Shown here: positions 43,763 to 53,110 of the stretch, piece by piece
Layout of the letters: each line of letters opens with the position of its first letter
Numbering within the stretch: position 1 is the first letter of the stretch
DNA from: Muribaculaceae bacterium
GTDB taxonomy: Bacteria > Bacteroidota > Bacteroidia > Bacteroidales > Muribaculaceae
Length of the DNA: 64,000 nucleotides
NCBI GenBank assembly: GCA_028689665.1
Contig: JAQVCR010000003.1
Coordinates: 62,001 to 126,000 of the forward strand
Direction of reading: 5' to 3'
Made by a program: the position numbers and the translations under genes
Notes under the pieces: generated by a model
Told to the model about the DNA's origin: nothing
What the model saw: the letters and a program-made list of their open reading frames with translations, nothing else
Database searches by the model: none

Positions 43763-45097
43763 TTAGAGCTCTATTCTGTACTCTTCAATTTTGCGATATA
43801 GTGTTGTTAATCCTATTTTTAATAGTCTTGATGCTTCGGTCTTATTGCCATTAGTGTATTTAAGCACTTTTGTTATATGAGTCTTTTCCATCCCTGCTAG
43901 GTCAAATTCTGATTTGCCGGCCATATTGTCTGAACATTGGAAATCAAGGGGCAGATCATCTGAACATAGCCTTTCGTCAGCGATAATCATACTTCGTTCT
44001 ATTACATTTCGTAGCTCACGAATATTACCTTCCCATTGTGAATGTTCAAGTGCTTCGTAGTAATCGTTGCTGATTGAGATAATGTCCTTTTTTAATCGTT
44101 TCGAGAAATATGATATAAATAAATCTGTTAGTGGCTTGATATCTTCTCTTCGTTCTCTTAGTGGGGGGATATTTATATTAAATACAGATAGACGATAGAA
44201 CAAATCTTCGCGAAAACGATTGTTTTCTATTTCTTTTTTTAGGTTACGGTTGGTTGCTGCGATAATTCTAATATCTATTTTTGTGGGCTTAGTATCTCCG
44301 ATTTTAATAAATTCATTATTCTCTAGCACTCTGAGCAATTTTGCTTGAAGTTCAAATGCCATTTCGCCGATTTCGTCTAAAAAGATTGTCCCGTGATTTG
44401 CTTCTTCAAATAATCCTTTCTTATCTTTTATGGCACCGGTAAATGCCCCGGCTTTATATCCGAATAATTCGCTTTCAAGTAAATCTTTACTGAAAGCTGA
44501 GCAATTTATTGCAACAAAATTTTTGGCGCTTCGGTTACTTGCATTATGAATGGCATTAGCAAAAACTTCTTTTCCAGTGCCGGTTTCGCCTGTAAGAAGA
44601 ATAGTAACGTCGGTAATTGAGGCTTTCTTTGCTACGGCAATAATCTTATTCATTATTGGAGAAAGCGATTTTAATTTATCAAATGAATAAGAGTCCGAAA
44701 GATTTATGTTTTTCCCTTTTATTCCGATATTATTTTTCGCTTTTTCCATTGCTCGGCTGATTAATGGGATAATTTTATTATTATCATCGCCTTTTATAAT
44801 ATAGTCGAAAGCCCCATTTTTAATAGCTTGAACACCATCGGGAATATTGCCGTGGGCGGTAAGTAGAATGATTTCGCATGTACAAACGAGCGACTTGATT
44901 TTAGAAATTAAATCTACACCATTACCGTCGGGAAGAAATACATCACAAAGTACCACATCCGGTTTATGTGTTTCCAATAGCTTGATTGCTGAGCGACAAT
45001 CGCCAGCTTGTAAAACTTCATACCCTTCAAGCCCTAGCATACGACCGAGAAGTTTTCTTAGTATTTCTTCGTCATCAACAATTAAAATAGAATCCAT
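43763..45097 (-). CDS. NtrC-type sigma-54-dependent response regulator
   Basis: 444 residues. Receiver domain (acidic DDEE at 7-10, phospho-acceptor in LCDVFLPDG). AAA+ domain with TGETGTGKE, the sigma-54 contact loop GAFTGA and LDEIGEM. C-terminal Fis-type helix-turn-helix (TEASRLLKIGLTTLYRKIEEYRI split by the turn). It activates sigma-54 holoenzyme on phosphorylation. Placed between kdp genes and the two sensor genes, which argues that it controls kdp in place of an OmpR-type KdpE. Confidence 0.93.
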   Translation of the reverse strand: MDSILIVDDEEILRKLLGRMLGLEGYEVLQAGDCRSAIKLLETHKPDVVLCDVFLPDGNGVDLISKIKSLVCTCEIILLTAHGNIPDGVQAIKNGAFDYIIKGDDNNKIIPLISRAMEKAKNNIGIKGKNINLSDSYSFDKLKSLSPIMNKIIAVAKKASITDVTILLTGETGTGKEVFANAIHNASNRSAKNFVAINCSAFSKDLLESELFGYKAGAFTGAIKDKKGLFEEANHGTIFLDEIGEMAFELQAKLLRVLENNEFIKIGDTKPTKIDIRIIAATNRNLKKEIENNRFREDLFYRLSVFNINIPPLRERREDIKPLTDLFISYFSKRLKKDIISISNDYYEALEHSQWEGNIRELRNVIERSMIIADERLCSDDLPLDFQCSDNMAGKSEFDLAGMEKTHITKVLKYTNGNKTEASRLLKIGLTTLYRKIEEYRIEL

Positions 45098-45175
45098 ATT
45101 AATGATATTGAATTTTGCAAATGTACATAAATTTATATCTATTTAATAGCAAAAGAAGAAAATGAATTGTTAGTT

Positions 45176-45206
45176 TTCCATTTTGGTAATCCATTTCCTA
45201 TTTTGG
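45176..45206 (+). promoter_or_regulatory. Tandem activator-site candidate
   Basis: TTCCATTTTGG (45176-45186) and TTCCTATTTTGG (45195-45206): their ends are 20 bp apart, about two helical turns. Located about 70-80 bp upstream of the sigma-54-like promoter, the normal place for enhancer-binding-protein sites. Confidence 0.4.
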
Positions 45207-45251
45207 GGCGTTCATTTGTTGTAAAGATATTATAAATCATTAAATTTGTCG

Positions 45252-45268
45252 TTGGTACGTTCTTTGTA
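45252..45268 (+). promoter_or_regulatory. Sigma-54 promoter of the KdpD-like sensor operon
   Basis: TTGGTACGTTCTTTGTA against consensus TTGGCACG-N4-TTGCA: 11 of 13 consensus positions agree and the spacing is exact. The predicted start lies about 10 bases before the ATG at 45289. Confidence 0.6.
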
Positions 45269-45288
45269 AATCAATAAATAAAGTAATT

Positions 45289-46410
45289 ATGGAAGAGCGA
45301 AATAAAGATCCGTTTATTAATCTTATAAGACAATCTCGAAGAGGAAGATTGAAAATATATATAGGTATGATTGCCGGTGTCGGAAAGTCGTATAAGATGC
45401 TTCAAGAAGCTCACGATTTGCTTGAAAGCGGAATGGATATAAAAATTGGATATATTGAAACTCATGGGAGAATAGGAACTGAAGCTTTGCTGCCCGGTAT
45501 CCCTTTGATACCGAGGAAAAAGATTTTTTATAAAGGCAAAGAAATAGAAGAGATGGATACTGAGGCTGTTTTGTTGTTGCGTCCCGATATTGTCATTGTT
45601 GATGAATTAGCTCATAGCAATATTGAAGGTAGCAAGAATGAAAAGCGGTGGCAAGATGTATTAGAGTTGTTAGATGCAGGTATTAATGTTATTACTGCTG
45701 TAAATATTCAGCATATCGAGAGCCTTAGCGAGGATATTAAAGCTATTTCCGGAATTATAGTAAAGGAACGTATTCCTGACAGTGTGCTTCAGATGGCTGA
45801 TGAAGTTGTAAATATAGATTTAACTTCTGAAGAATTGATAAACAGGTTGAAAGCTGGTAAAATTTATAAGCTCGATAAGGTAGAAACAGCGCTTAGCAAT
45901 TTTTTTAAAACTGAGAACATATTGCAATTAAGAGAATTGGCATTAAAAGAAGTTGCTTATAGTGTGGAGCGCAAAGTAGAAAATGAATATCTAGTAGGGG
46001 ATAATGCTATTAGAAGACAGAAATTTCTTGTATGTGTGAGTAGTAATGGGAAAACACCGCGAGCAATTATAAGAAGAGTAGCTCGTCTTGCCGAGCGTTA
46101 TGATACTGTATTTTATGCACTATATGTAAAAACAAATAAAGAGAACGATGACAAAATTGACTTGGCGTCTCAACGACATTTAATTAATCACTTTAAACTT
46201 GTAACTGAATTAGGTGGCGAAGTTATTCAGGTCGAAGCCGATTATTTCTTTGATATAGCTATAGAAATGTGTGCGAAATATAAAATAACTACGCTGTGTA
46301 TGGGGCACCCTGCCTTTAAAATGCCGGGAACTATATTTAAAATAATCAAGTATCGTAAATTTCTTCAATCTCTTTCTAAAATGGGAACGGATTTATTAAT
46401 AATATCTTAA
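45289..46410 (+). CDS. KdpD N-terminal sensor module without kinase
   Basis: 373 residues. KdpD N-domain with nucleotide loop GMIAGVGKSYKM, then DELAHSN and NIQHIESL, and a universal-stress-protein-like domain from about 245 (FLVCVSSNGKTPRAIIRR). It stops there; the four membrane spans and the kinase of KdpD are absent. In KdpD these parts sense K+ status and c-di-AMP in some species. The kinase is presumably provided by the next gene, 4 bases downstream. Confidence 0.9.
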   Translation: MEERNKDPFINLIRQSRRGRLKIYIGMIAGVGKSYKMLQEAHDLLESGMDIKIGYIETHGRIGTEALLPGIPLIPRKKIFYKGKEIEEMDTEAVLLLRPDIVIVDELAHSNIEGSKNEKRWQDVLELLDAGINVITAVNIQHIESLSEDIKAISGIIVKERIPDSVLQMADEVVNIDLTSEELINRLKAGKIYKLDKVETALSNFFKTENILQLRELALKEVAYSVERKVENEYLVGDNAIRRQKFLVCVSSNGKTPRAIIRRVARLAERYDTVFYALYVKTNKENDDKIDLASQRHLINHFKLVTELGGEVIQVEADYFFDIAIEMCAKYKITTLCMGHPAFKMPGTIFKIIKYRKFLQSLSKMGTDLLIIS

Positions 46411-46414
46411 TAAT

Positions 46415-47857
46415 ATGACTATTAAAACAAAGCTAACTGTTGGGATTGGATCTCTGCTTGTGATGATTATATTGTTGGTGGCAATTTCGGTAATCAATTT
46501 GACTATACTCACAGCAACCGACCCGAATACTCCTGAAGCAACGGAGGGGCTTGAGCGTGCTTTATTCTTGATGCTTATTTTCGGCTTATTTAGCATTGTT
46601 ATTGGTGGAATGATTTTATATCGTTTGCCAAAAACGATTAACTATACGATTAAAAAAATAACTAATGGAATTCAAGAAATAGCTAATCATAATTATGATA
46701 TGCGTTTAGAATTAGGGGATAATAAAGAGCTTGAGCAGGTATCTAATGATTTTAATCGTATGGCAATGCGATTAACTGAATATCATGCAAGTACATTATC
46801 TCAATTAATGGCATCGAAAAAATATATGGAGACTGTAATTAATAGCATTAGTGAGCCTATTCTGGGACTTGATAAAGATTTTAGTGTCATATTTATTAAT
46901 GATGAAGCGCTAGGTATTTTTAATCTCAAAAGAGAAGATGTGCTTAATCGAAATTCTCAAGAAATTGCTTTACGAAATGATCTTCTTAGAAGGCTTATTC
47001 GTGAGCTTGTGGGTAATGAAAAGATGAAAAAAGAACTGCTGAAGATATATGCTGACAATAAAGAGAGTTATTTCCAAGCTAAATATATTACCATTACAAA
47101 GCCATCTAAGGATAGAAGGTCGGTCGATGTGAATGGTTATGTTATTATGCTTAAAAATATTACGGAATTTAAAGAACTTGATTCGGCTAAAACGACATTT
47201 ATTTCTACAATTTCGCATGAATTAAAAACTCCAATTTCGGCTATTTTAATGAGCTTACAGCTGTTAAATGATAGTAGAGTTGGAGAAATGAATGATGAGC
47301 AAAAAGAGTTGGCCGATAGCATTAAAGATAATAGCGAGCGTTTGCTTAATATTACCGGAGAGTTATTGAATATGACTCAAGTAGAGGCTGGCAAACTTCA
47401 ATTAAGCCCGAAAATAACGAAGCCGATAGAGTTGATTGAATATGCCATAAAAGCTAATCGTGTACAAGCCGAAAAATTTAATATTCAGATTGAGGTGGAG
47501 TATGAATCGGAAAATATGAGTAAATTGTTTGTCGATAGTGAGAAAATTGCGTGGGTGCTTACGAATCTTCTCTCAAATGCAATTCGTTACTCTTATGAAA
47601 ATAGCCGAGTAGTGATTGGCGCAAAACAAATAGAGAATGATATTGAACTCTATGTTAAAGATTTTGGGAAGGGGATCGATTCGAGGTATCATAAAAGTAT
47701 TTTCGACCATTATTTCAGAGTGCCGGGAACTAAAGTACAAGGAAGTGGCTTAGGTCTTGCTATTTCGAAAGATTTTGTTGAAGCTCATGGAGGAGAAATA
47801 AAAATTGAAAGTGAAATAGGGAAAGGTAGCACTTTCTTTGTGATTCTTAAAGTATAA
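46415..47857 (+). CDS. HAMP-PAS sensor histidine kinase
   Basis: 480 residues. Two membrane spans (about 8-30 and 50-70) around a short periplasmic loop, HAMP (about 72-125), PAS (about 145-200), HisKA with STISHELKTP, and HATPase with NLLSNAIRYS and GSGLGLAISKDF. It should phosphorylate the sigma-54 regulator encoded divergently. With the preceding gene it reconstitutes a split KdpD. Confidence 0.93.
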   Translation: MTIKTKLTVGIGSLLVMIILLVAISVINLTILTATDPNTPEATEGLERALFLMLIFGLFSIVIGGMILYRLPKTINYTIKKITNGIQEIANHNYDMRLELGDNKELEQVSNDFNRMAMRLTEYHASTLSQLMASKKYMETVINSISEPILGLDKDFSVIFINDEALGIFNLKREDVLNRNSQEIALRNDLLRRLIRELVGNEKMKKELLKIYADNKESYFQAKYITITKPSKDRRSVDVNGYVIMLKNITEFKELDSAKTTFISTISHELKTPISAILMSLQLLNDSRVGEMNDEQKELADSIKDNSERLLNITGELLNMTQVEAGKLQLSPKITKPIELIEYAIKANRVQAEKFNIQIEVEYESENMSKLFVDSEKIAWVLTNLLSNAIRYSYENSRVVIGAKQIENDIELYVKDFGKGIDSRYHKSIFDHYFRVPGTKVQGSGLGLAISKDFVEAHGGEIKIESEIGKGSTFFVILKV

Positions 47858-47865
47858 TATGACTA

Positions 47866-47897
47866 GGAGCCTTGCGAAATAATATTCGCAAGGCTCC
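47866..47897. terminator. Bidirectional terminator between sensor kinase and ettA
   Basis: Perfect 13-bp arms (47866-47878 and 47885-47897) with loop ATAATA, between convergent genes. Confidence 0.88.
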
Positions 47898-47919
47898 CGG
47901 CTATTTATTGGTTTGCTAA

Positions 47920-49605
47920 TTATTCTATTAGTTTGCGATAGCGTATGCGCTTAGGCTCTACGTTTCCCAGTTTGGCTTTTTTGTAGTCTTCGTATTCTGA
48001 ATAAGAACCTTCAAAATATGCTACTTCGCTATCACCTTCAAATGATAAGATGTGTGTACAAATGCGGTCGAGGAACCAGCGGTCGTGAGATACGACTACT
48101 GCGCAACCGGCAAAGTTTTCTAGTCCTTCTTCAAGAGCTCGAAGGGTGTTAACGTCGATGTCGTTTGTTGGCTCATCGAGCAATAGCACGTTTCCTTCTT
48201 CTTTTAGAGCCATAGCCAGATGAAGACGGTTGCGTTCGCCACCCGACAGCATTCCGATTTTCTTTTCTTGGTCGGCTCCTGTGAAATTAAACTTAGATAG
48301 GTAGGCGCGTGCATTCATGTCTTTACCTCCCATTCTGAAAGTTTCTACTCCTTGTGAGATTACTTGATATACTGTTGCATCGGGGTGCAAGTCTTTGTGG
48401 GTCTGGTCGACATAAGCCACTTTTACTGTTTCTCCTACATCAAATGATCCGCCATCTTGCTTTTCAAGCCCCATTATTAATTTGAACAGAGTGGTTTTAC
48501 CTGCGCCATTAGGTCCGATAACGCCAACAATTCCATTTGGTGGCAGCATAAAATTCAAGTCATTGAAAAGTAGTTTTTCGCCAAATGCTTTCTTGACATG
48601 CAAAGCTTCGATAACTTTGTTACCAAGTCTAGGTCCGTTAGGAATGAAAATTTCCAATTTTTCTTCTCGTTCCTTTTGGTCTTCGTTAAGTAGTTGGTCG
48701 TAAGATGAAAGACGAGCTTTACCTTTAGCTTGACGTGCTTTAGGAGCCATACGCACCCATTCAAGCTCACGTTCAAGCGTTTTGCGACGCTTGCTGGCTT
48801 GCTTTTCTTCTTGCGCCATACGTTTTGTCTTTTGGTCGAGCCACGAAGAGTAGTTACCCTTCCATGGAATTCCTTCGCCACGATCTAGCTCAAGAATCCA
48901 CCCTGCCACATGGTCGAGGAAGTATCTATCGTGAGTGATAGCGATTACAGTTCCTGCATATTGTTGGAGATGCTGTTCGAGCCAATCAATAGACTCGGCA
49001 TCAAGGTGGTTGGTGGGCTCATCTAGTAGTAGAATATCGGGCTGTTGAAGGAGTAGGCGGCAAAGCGCTACGCGACGGCGTTCGCCACCCGATAGTGTGG
49101 CTACATTTTGATCTTCAGGAGGGCAACGCAGAGCGTCCATAGCGCGTTCAAGTTTGTTATCTAAGTTCCACGCATCGGCGGCATCTAGTTTATCTTGAAG
49201 CTCGCCTTGACGAGCAAGCAGTTGATCCATTTTATCCGGATCTTCTAAAATTTCAGGGTCTCCAAAACTCTCGTTCACTTTGTCATATTCAGCCATAAGA
49301 TCGAGGATGTGTTGAAGCCCTTCTTGAACAATTTCTTTAACGGTTTTGTCAGGGTCGAGTTTAGGATCTTGTTCAAGATATCCTACTGAGTATCCCGAAG
49401 AGAATACCACGTCGCCTTGATAGCTTTTATCAATGCCAGCAATAATCTTTAGTAAGGTAGATTTACCCGAGCCGTTTAGACCGATAATACCAATTTTAGC
49501 TCCGTAGAAGAAAGAAAGGTATATATTCTTTAAGACTTGTTTCTGAGGAGGATAAATTTTACTCACACCCACCATCGAGAAAATCACTTTTTTATCGTCA
49601 GCCAT
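47920..49605 (-). CDS. ettA: Energy-dependent translational throttle EttA (ABC-F)
   Basis: 561 residues. Two ABC domains with Walker A GLNGSGKST and GPNGAGKTT, signatures LSGGERRR and LSGGERNR, Walker B LLLDEPTN in both, and the interdomain arm LDQKTKRMAQEEKQ. EttA binds the ribosomal E site and regulates early elongation with ATP/ADP ratio. Single gene, followed by def on the same strand 18 bases on. Confidence 0.95.
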   Translation of the reverse strand: MADDKKVIFSMVGVSKIYPPQKQVLKNIYLSFFYGAKIGIIGLNGSGKSTLLKIIAGIDKSYQGDVVFSSGYSVGYLEQDPKLDPDKTVKEIVQEGLQHILDLMAEYDKVNESFGDPEILEDPDKMDQLLARQGELQDKLDAADAWNLDNKLERAMDALRCPPEDQNVATLSGGERRRVALCRLLLQQPDILLLDEPTNHLDAESIDWLEQHLQQYAGTVIAITHDRYFLDHVAGWILELDRGEGIPWKGNYSSWLDQKTKRMAQEEKQASKRRKTLERELEWVRMAPKARQAKGKARLSSYDQLLNEDQKEREEKLEIFIPNGPRLGNKVIEALHVKKAFGEKLLFNDLNFMLPPNGIVGVIGPNGAGKTTLFKLIMGLEKQDGGSFDVGETVKVAYVDQTHKDLHPDATVYQVISQGVETFRMGGKDMNARAYLSKFNFTGADQEKKIGMLSGGERNRLHLAMALKEEGNVLLLDEPTNDIDVNTLRALEEGLENFAGCAVVVSHDRWFLDRICTHILSFEGDSEVAYFEGSYSEYEDYKKAKLGNVEPKRIRYRKLIE

Positions 49606-49623
49606 ATTTTGTAATTAAGATTT

Positions 49624-50187
49624 TTATTTTTTAGAATAGCCTTTTGTGCGATAGTCGCATCTCACTTTGCCATTAATTATGTTGTTTAGTTTAGTTTTAA
49701 TCAATTGTTTTCTGATAGGTGAAATATGGTCGATAAATACTTTTCCTTCGAGGTGGTCGTATTCGTGTTGTATTACACGAGCTAGATAGCCTTCAAATAC
49801 TTCCTCGTGATGAGTAAAGTTTTCATCGTCCCAATTGATGTTGATTTTTTCGATACGAGGCACACCTTCGTGAATACCCGGAAGACTAAGGCATCCTTCT
49901 TCGCGCGATAATTTTTTTCCGTCGTCTATCACTTCGAGCTGAGGATTGATTAGAGTTAGTTTAATTCCTTTAAGTTCGGGAAACGATTCAGCTACGGGGT
50001 CAACGTCGATGACTATAATACGATCGTTAAGACCAACTTGAGGAGCGGCAATACCAATGCCGTCGCTAGAATACATGGTTTCCCACATATTTTTTAATAA
50101 CTCGGAAAGCCCTTTATAATCAGGATTGATGTTGTTAGAAATTTTTCTAAGTACAGGGTGTCCGTAAAGATAAACAGGTAATATCAT
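49624..50187 (-). CDS. def: Peptide deformylase
   Basis: 187 residues from ATG 50187, which overlaps the ruvX stop as ATGA; the same frame is open further upstream but that part runs inside ruvX. Motifs [19 protein letters not shown] and [12 protein letters not shown] carry the Cys and two His metal ligands. It removes the formyl group from nascent proteins. Confidence 0.96.
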   Translation of the reverse strand: MILPVYLYGHPVLRKISNNINPDYKGLSELLKNMWETMYSSDGIGIAAPQVGLNDRIIVIDVDPVAESFPELKGIKLTLINPQLEVIDDGKKLSREEGCLSLPGIHEGVPRIEKININWDDENFTHHEEVFEGYLARVIQHEYDHLEGKVFIDHISPIRKQLIKTKLNNIINGKVRCDYRTKGYSKK

Positions 50188-50606
50188 ATTCGTGAACAAT
50201 TGCTTTGTAAATAGTCGTTTAAAATTATTGTTGCTGCCATCGAGTCGATTAATCCTTTTTCTTGACGAGTGCTTTTTTTTGCGCCGGTCATTATAAGTGA
50301 TTGATGGGCTATTGATGATGTGAAACGCTCGTCCCACATTACAAATTTTATCTCCGGCAATTCTTTTTGCAGGCGTTTGATGAAAGGTGTAATGTATTTC
50401 ATACTCTCCGAAGGTGTGTTGTCGAGTTTCTTTGGCTCTCCAATAACGATCAAATCGACTTTTTCGGTTTGTAGATATTTCTTTAAAAAATCGATGATTG
50501 TGTGTGTTGGGATAGTAGCTAATCCTGTAGCTACTATTTTAAGCGTGTCGGTAACCGCAATTCCCGTTCGTTTTCTACCATAATCGATAGCTAATATTCG
50601 TCCCAT
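50184..50606 (-). CDS. ruvX: RuvX/YqgF Holliday-junction-resolvase-like protein
   Basis: 140 residues, RNase H-like fold. [18 protein letters not shown] at the start, VIGEPKKL, and WDERFTS with the catalytic acids. Implicated in 16S rRNA processing and possibly recombination. Coupled to def. Confidence 0.92.
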   Translation of the reverse strand: MGRILAIDYGRKRTGIAVTDTLKIVATGLATIPTHTIIDFLKKYLQTEKVDLIVIGEPKKLDNTPSESMKYITPFIKRLQKELPEIKFVMWDERFTSSIAHQSLIMTGAKKSTRQEKGLIDSMAATIILNDYLQSNCSRI

Positions 50607-50771
50607 GATGCAAAGATACGAATTAATTTTGTCATAATTATAAGGTTTAGTGGAGTGTATGCTTATATAATTATGTATTTTTTTTGAAGAATCTGTATGT
50701 CGTTTAAAATTTAAACTGTGCCTAGTAAAACAAAAACGGTTAAACTTTATTTATAATGCTCTCATTTGTAT

Positions 50772-50779
50772 TATCTTTG
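50772..50779 (+). promoter_or_regulatory. -7 element of purT
   Basis: TATCTTTG, 27 bases before the chosen purT start; the -33 region has only TTTA. Confidence 0.5.
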
Positions 50780-50806
50780 TGGCACGAAACCCAAAATCTT
50801 TATTTT

Positions 50807-52003
50807 ATGGCTAAAATTGGCTCAATAGGTACGTCAACCGGACGAAAAGCATTATTATTAGGAAGTGGTGAACTTGGAAAAGAGGTTGCAATAGAGTTGC
50901 AGCGCTATGGTGTAGAAGTTATAGCTTGTGATAAATATGCAAATGCGCCTGCAATGCAAATTGCGCATCGTAGTTATGTGTTTAATATGCTTGATGGTGA
51001 AAAATTACGTCAAATAATTGAAAAGGAGCGTCCCGACCATATAATTCCTGAGGTTGAAGCTATTTCAACAACAACATTGCTTGAGCTTGAAAAGGAAGGA
51101 TTTAATGTTACGCCTACTGCAAATGCTGCGTGGCTTACAATGAATAGAGAAGGTATAAGACGACTTGCCGCCGAAGAATTAGGCATAAAGACTTCGAATT
51201 ATAAATTTGCATCGGATATTGATGAATTTCGTAAAGCTGTAAAGGAAATAGGTATTCCTTGTGTAATTAAGCCTATTATGAGTTCATCGGGACATGGACA
51301 GAGTGTTATAAAGAGTGAAGCTGATATAGATAATTCATGGGCAATATCACAAGAAGGCGGAAGAGCCGGTGCCGGGCGTGTAATTGTAGAAGGTTTTGTG
51401 GATTTCGATTATGAAATAACAATGTTGACTGTTCGGGCTGTTAATGGTACACAATTTTGTGAGCCGATAGGACATATACAAGTAAATGGTGATTATCGCT
51501 ATTCGTGGCAGCCACAGGCAATGAGCCAGAAAGCAAAAGCTGATGCACAAGGTGTTGCAAAGAAAGTAACCGATGCGCTAGGGGGCTATGGGATATTTGG
51601 AGTAGAGCTATTTATAAAAGGTGATGAGGTGATATTTAGTGAAGTTTCGCCCCGTCCGCATGACACGGGAATGGTAACAATGATTTCGCAAGAATTGAGT
51701 GAATTTTCGCTTCATGTGCGTGCATTACTTGGCTTGCCGGTGCCTCAAATAAAATTTTATTCGCCATCGGCATCAAGAGCTGTTGTGGTTGAAGGTAATA
51801 GTAATTCGGTAGTTTTTGATAATTTAGTCGAAGTGTTATCGGAGTCTGATGTTCAAATTCGTATTTTTGGGAAGCCTGAGGTTGTAGGTCATCGCCGAAT
51901 GGGTGTTATATTAGCGTCGGATATAAATATAGAACAAGCCAAATCGAAAGCCGAGCGAGCATATAATAAATTGCAGATAAAGGTTTTACCTAGAGAAGAT
52001 TAG
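50807..52003 (+). CDS. purT: Formate-dependent phosphoribosylglycinamide formyltransferase PurT
   Basis: 398 residues from ATG 50807, since the -7 promoter element lies inside the upstream extension of the frame. ATP-grasp protein with [32 protein letters not shown] and [14 protein letters not shown]. It formylates GAR with formate and ATP in purine synthesis. Confidence 0.95.
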   Translation: MAKIGSIGTSTGRKALLLGSGELGKEVAIELQRYGVEVIACDKYANAPAMQIAHRSYVFNMLDGEKLRQIIEKERPDHIIPEVEAISTTTLLELEKEGFNVTPTANAAWLTMNREGIRRLAAEELGIKTSNYKFASDIDEFRKAVKEIGIPCVIKPIMSSSGHGQSVIKSEADIDNSWAISQEGGRAGAGRVIVEGFVDFDYEITMLTVRAVNGTQFCEPIGHIQVNGDYRYSWQPQAMSQKAKADAQGVAKKVTDALGGYGIFGVELFIKGDEVIFSEVSPRPHDTGMVTMISQELSEFSLHVRALLGLPVPQIKFYSPSASRAVVVEGNSNSVVFDNLVEVLSESDVQIRIFGKPEVVGHRRMGVILASDINIEQAKSKAERAYNKLQIKVLPRED

Positions 52004-52023
52004 ATTTAATATATATATTAAAT

Positions 52024-52641
52024 ATGGATTCAACATTTCTTTTGTTGATAGAAATAATTGGAACAGTAGCATTTGCCATTAGTGGTATTCGACTAGCTGC
52101 CGCCAAAAGTTTTGATTGGTTTGGTGCTTATGCGGTAGGCTTAGTAACTGCTATTGGAGGTGGTACAATGCGCGATTTACTGCTGGGAGCTACTCCTTTC
52201 TGGATGGAAAATGGGTGGTATCTTGCCGTAACGGGCTTCTCTCTTGTTACTGTGATTATTTTGAAAAAATATTTGGTGAAACTCAATCGCACTTTTTTTA
52301 TATTCGACAGCATTGGGTTAGCATTATTTGTGGTGATAGGAATACAGAAAACATTAGAGTTTGGGTTTCCTATGTGGCTGGCAATAGTTATGGGAACAAT
52401 TACAGGTGCTTTAGGCGGAGTTATACGAGATATTTTAATAAACGAAGAGCCACTAATATTTCGTAAAGACGTGTATGCTACCGCATGTATTGCGGGAGGC
52501 TTAATATTTTGGTTAATACAATTATTAGGCGGGCAAGAGGTTTTACAGCAGTCGGTGTGTGGCATTTCGGTGATAACAATAAGAATTTTGGCAGTACGTT
52601 ATAATTGGTCAATACCGATCTTGCGTAATTATGCCGATTGA
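52024..52641 (+). CDS. TRIC-like cation channel protein (UPF0126)
   Basis: 205 residues, seven membrane spans in two repeats. Both repeats carry the family glycine motif: AIGGGTMRDLLLG and ALGGVIRDILIN. Prokaryotic TRIC-type proteins conduct K+ and related cations; the substrate is not tested here. 21 bases after purT. Confidence 0.87.
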   Translation: MDSTFLLLIEIIGTVAFAISGIRLAAAKSFDWFGAYAVGLVTAIGGGTMRDLLLGATPFWMENGWYLAVTGFSLVTVIILKKYLVKLNRTFFIFDSIGLALFVVIGIQKTLEFGFPMWLAIVMGTITGALGGVIRDILINEEPLIFRKDVYATACIAGGLIFWLIQLLGGQEVLQQSVCGISVITIRILAVRYNWSIPILRNYAD

Positions 52642-52657
52642 GATATAATAATATAAG

Positions 52658-53110
52658 ATGAAGGAGCAAGTAAAAACGACATCGGTGCAATTAATTAAAT
52701 ATGGTCTAGTAGGGATAAGCAATTCGCTATTGACATTTATCGTGATATATATATGTTTTGATTTATTGTCGATTAATATATATGTGTCCGATGTAATAGG
52801 CTATATTGTGGGGCTTATTAATAGTTTTGTATGGAATAAACAATGGGTGTTTAAGTCGCATAATCATAAAATCAAGAGAGAGATATTGCTCTTTGTTTTA
52901 GGCTTTTTGTTGTGCTTTGGTATTCAGATATTCAGTCTTTGGGCATTTATGTCGATAGAATGGATAAAAGATATATCATTATTAGGAATAGATGCTCCCA
53001 AGTGTGGTGAATATATATCGATAATAGGAGGTATGGCTACATATACAATTTGTAATTATATTTATAATAGATTTGTAACGTTTAAACCATTTAATGAGCA
53101 GCCACAATGA
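52658..53110 (+). CDS. GtrA-family membrane protein
   Basis: 150 residues, four membrane helices. LIKYGLVGISNSLLTF at the start and NRFVTF near the end are GtrA signatures. GtrA proteins flip or carry polyprenyl-linked sugars. It overlaps the next gene by four bases (ATGA), so both are likely one pathway. Confidence 0.85.
   Translation: MKEQVKTTSVQLIKYGLVGISNSLLTFIVIYICFDLLSINIYVSDVIGYIVGLINSFVWNKQWVFKSHNHKIKREILLFVLGFLLCFGIQIFSLWAFMSIEWIKDISLLGIDAPKCGEYISIIGGMATYTICNYIYNRFVTFKPFNEQPQ

Noticed and set aside
50188-50337. Extended N-terminus of peptide deformylase
   Set aside because: Lies inside ruvX; ATGA overlap and the standard length favour the start at 50187.
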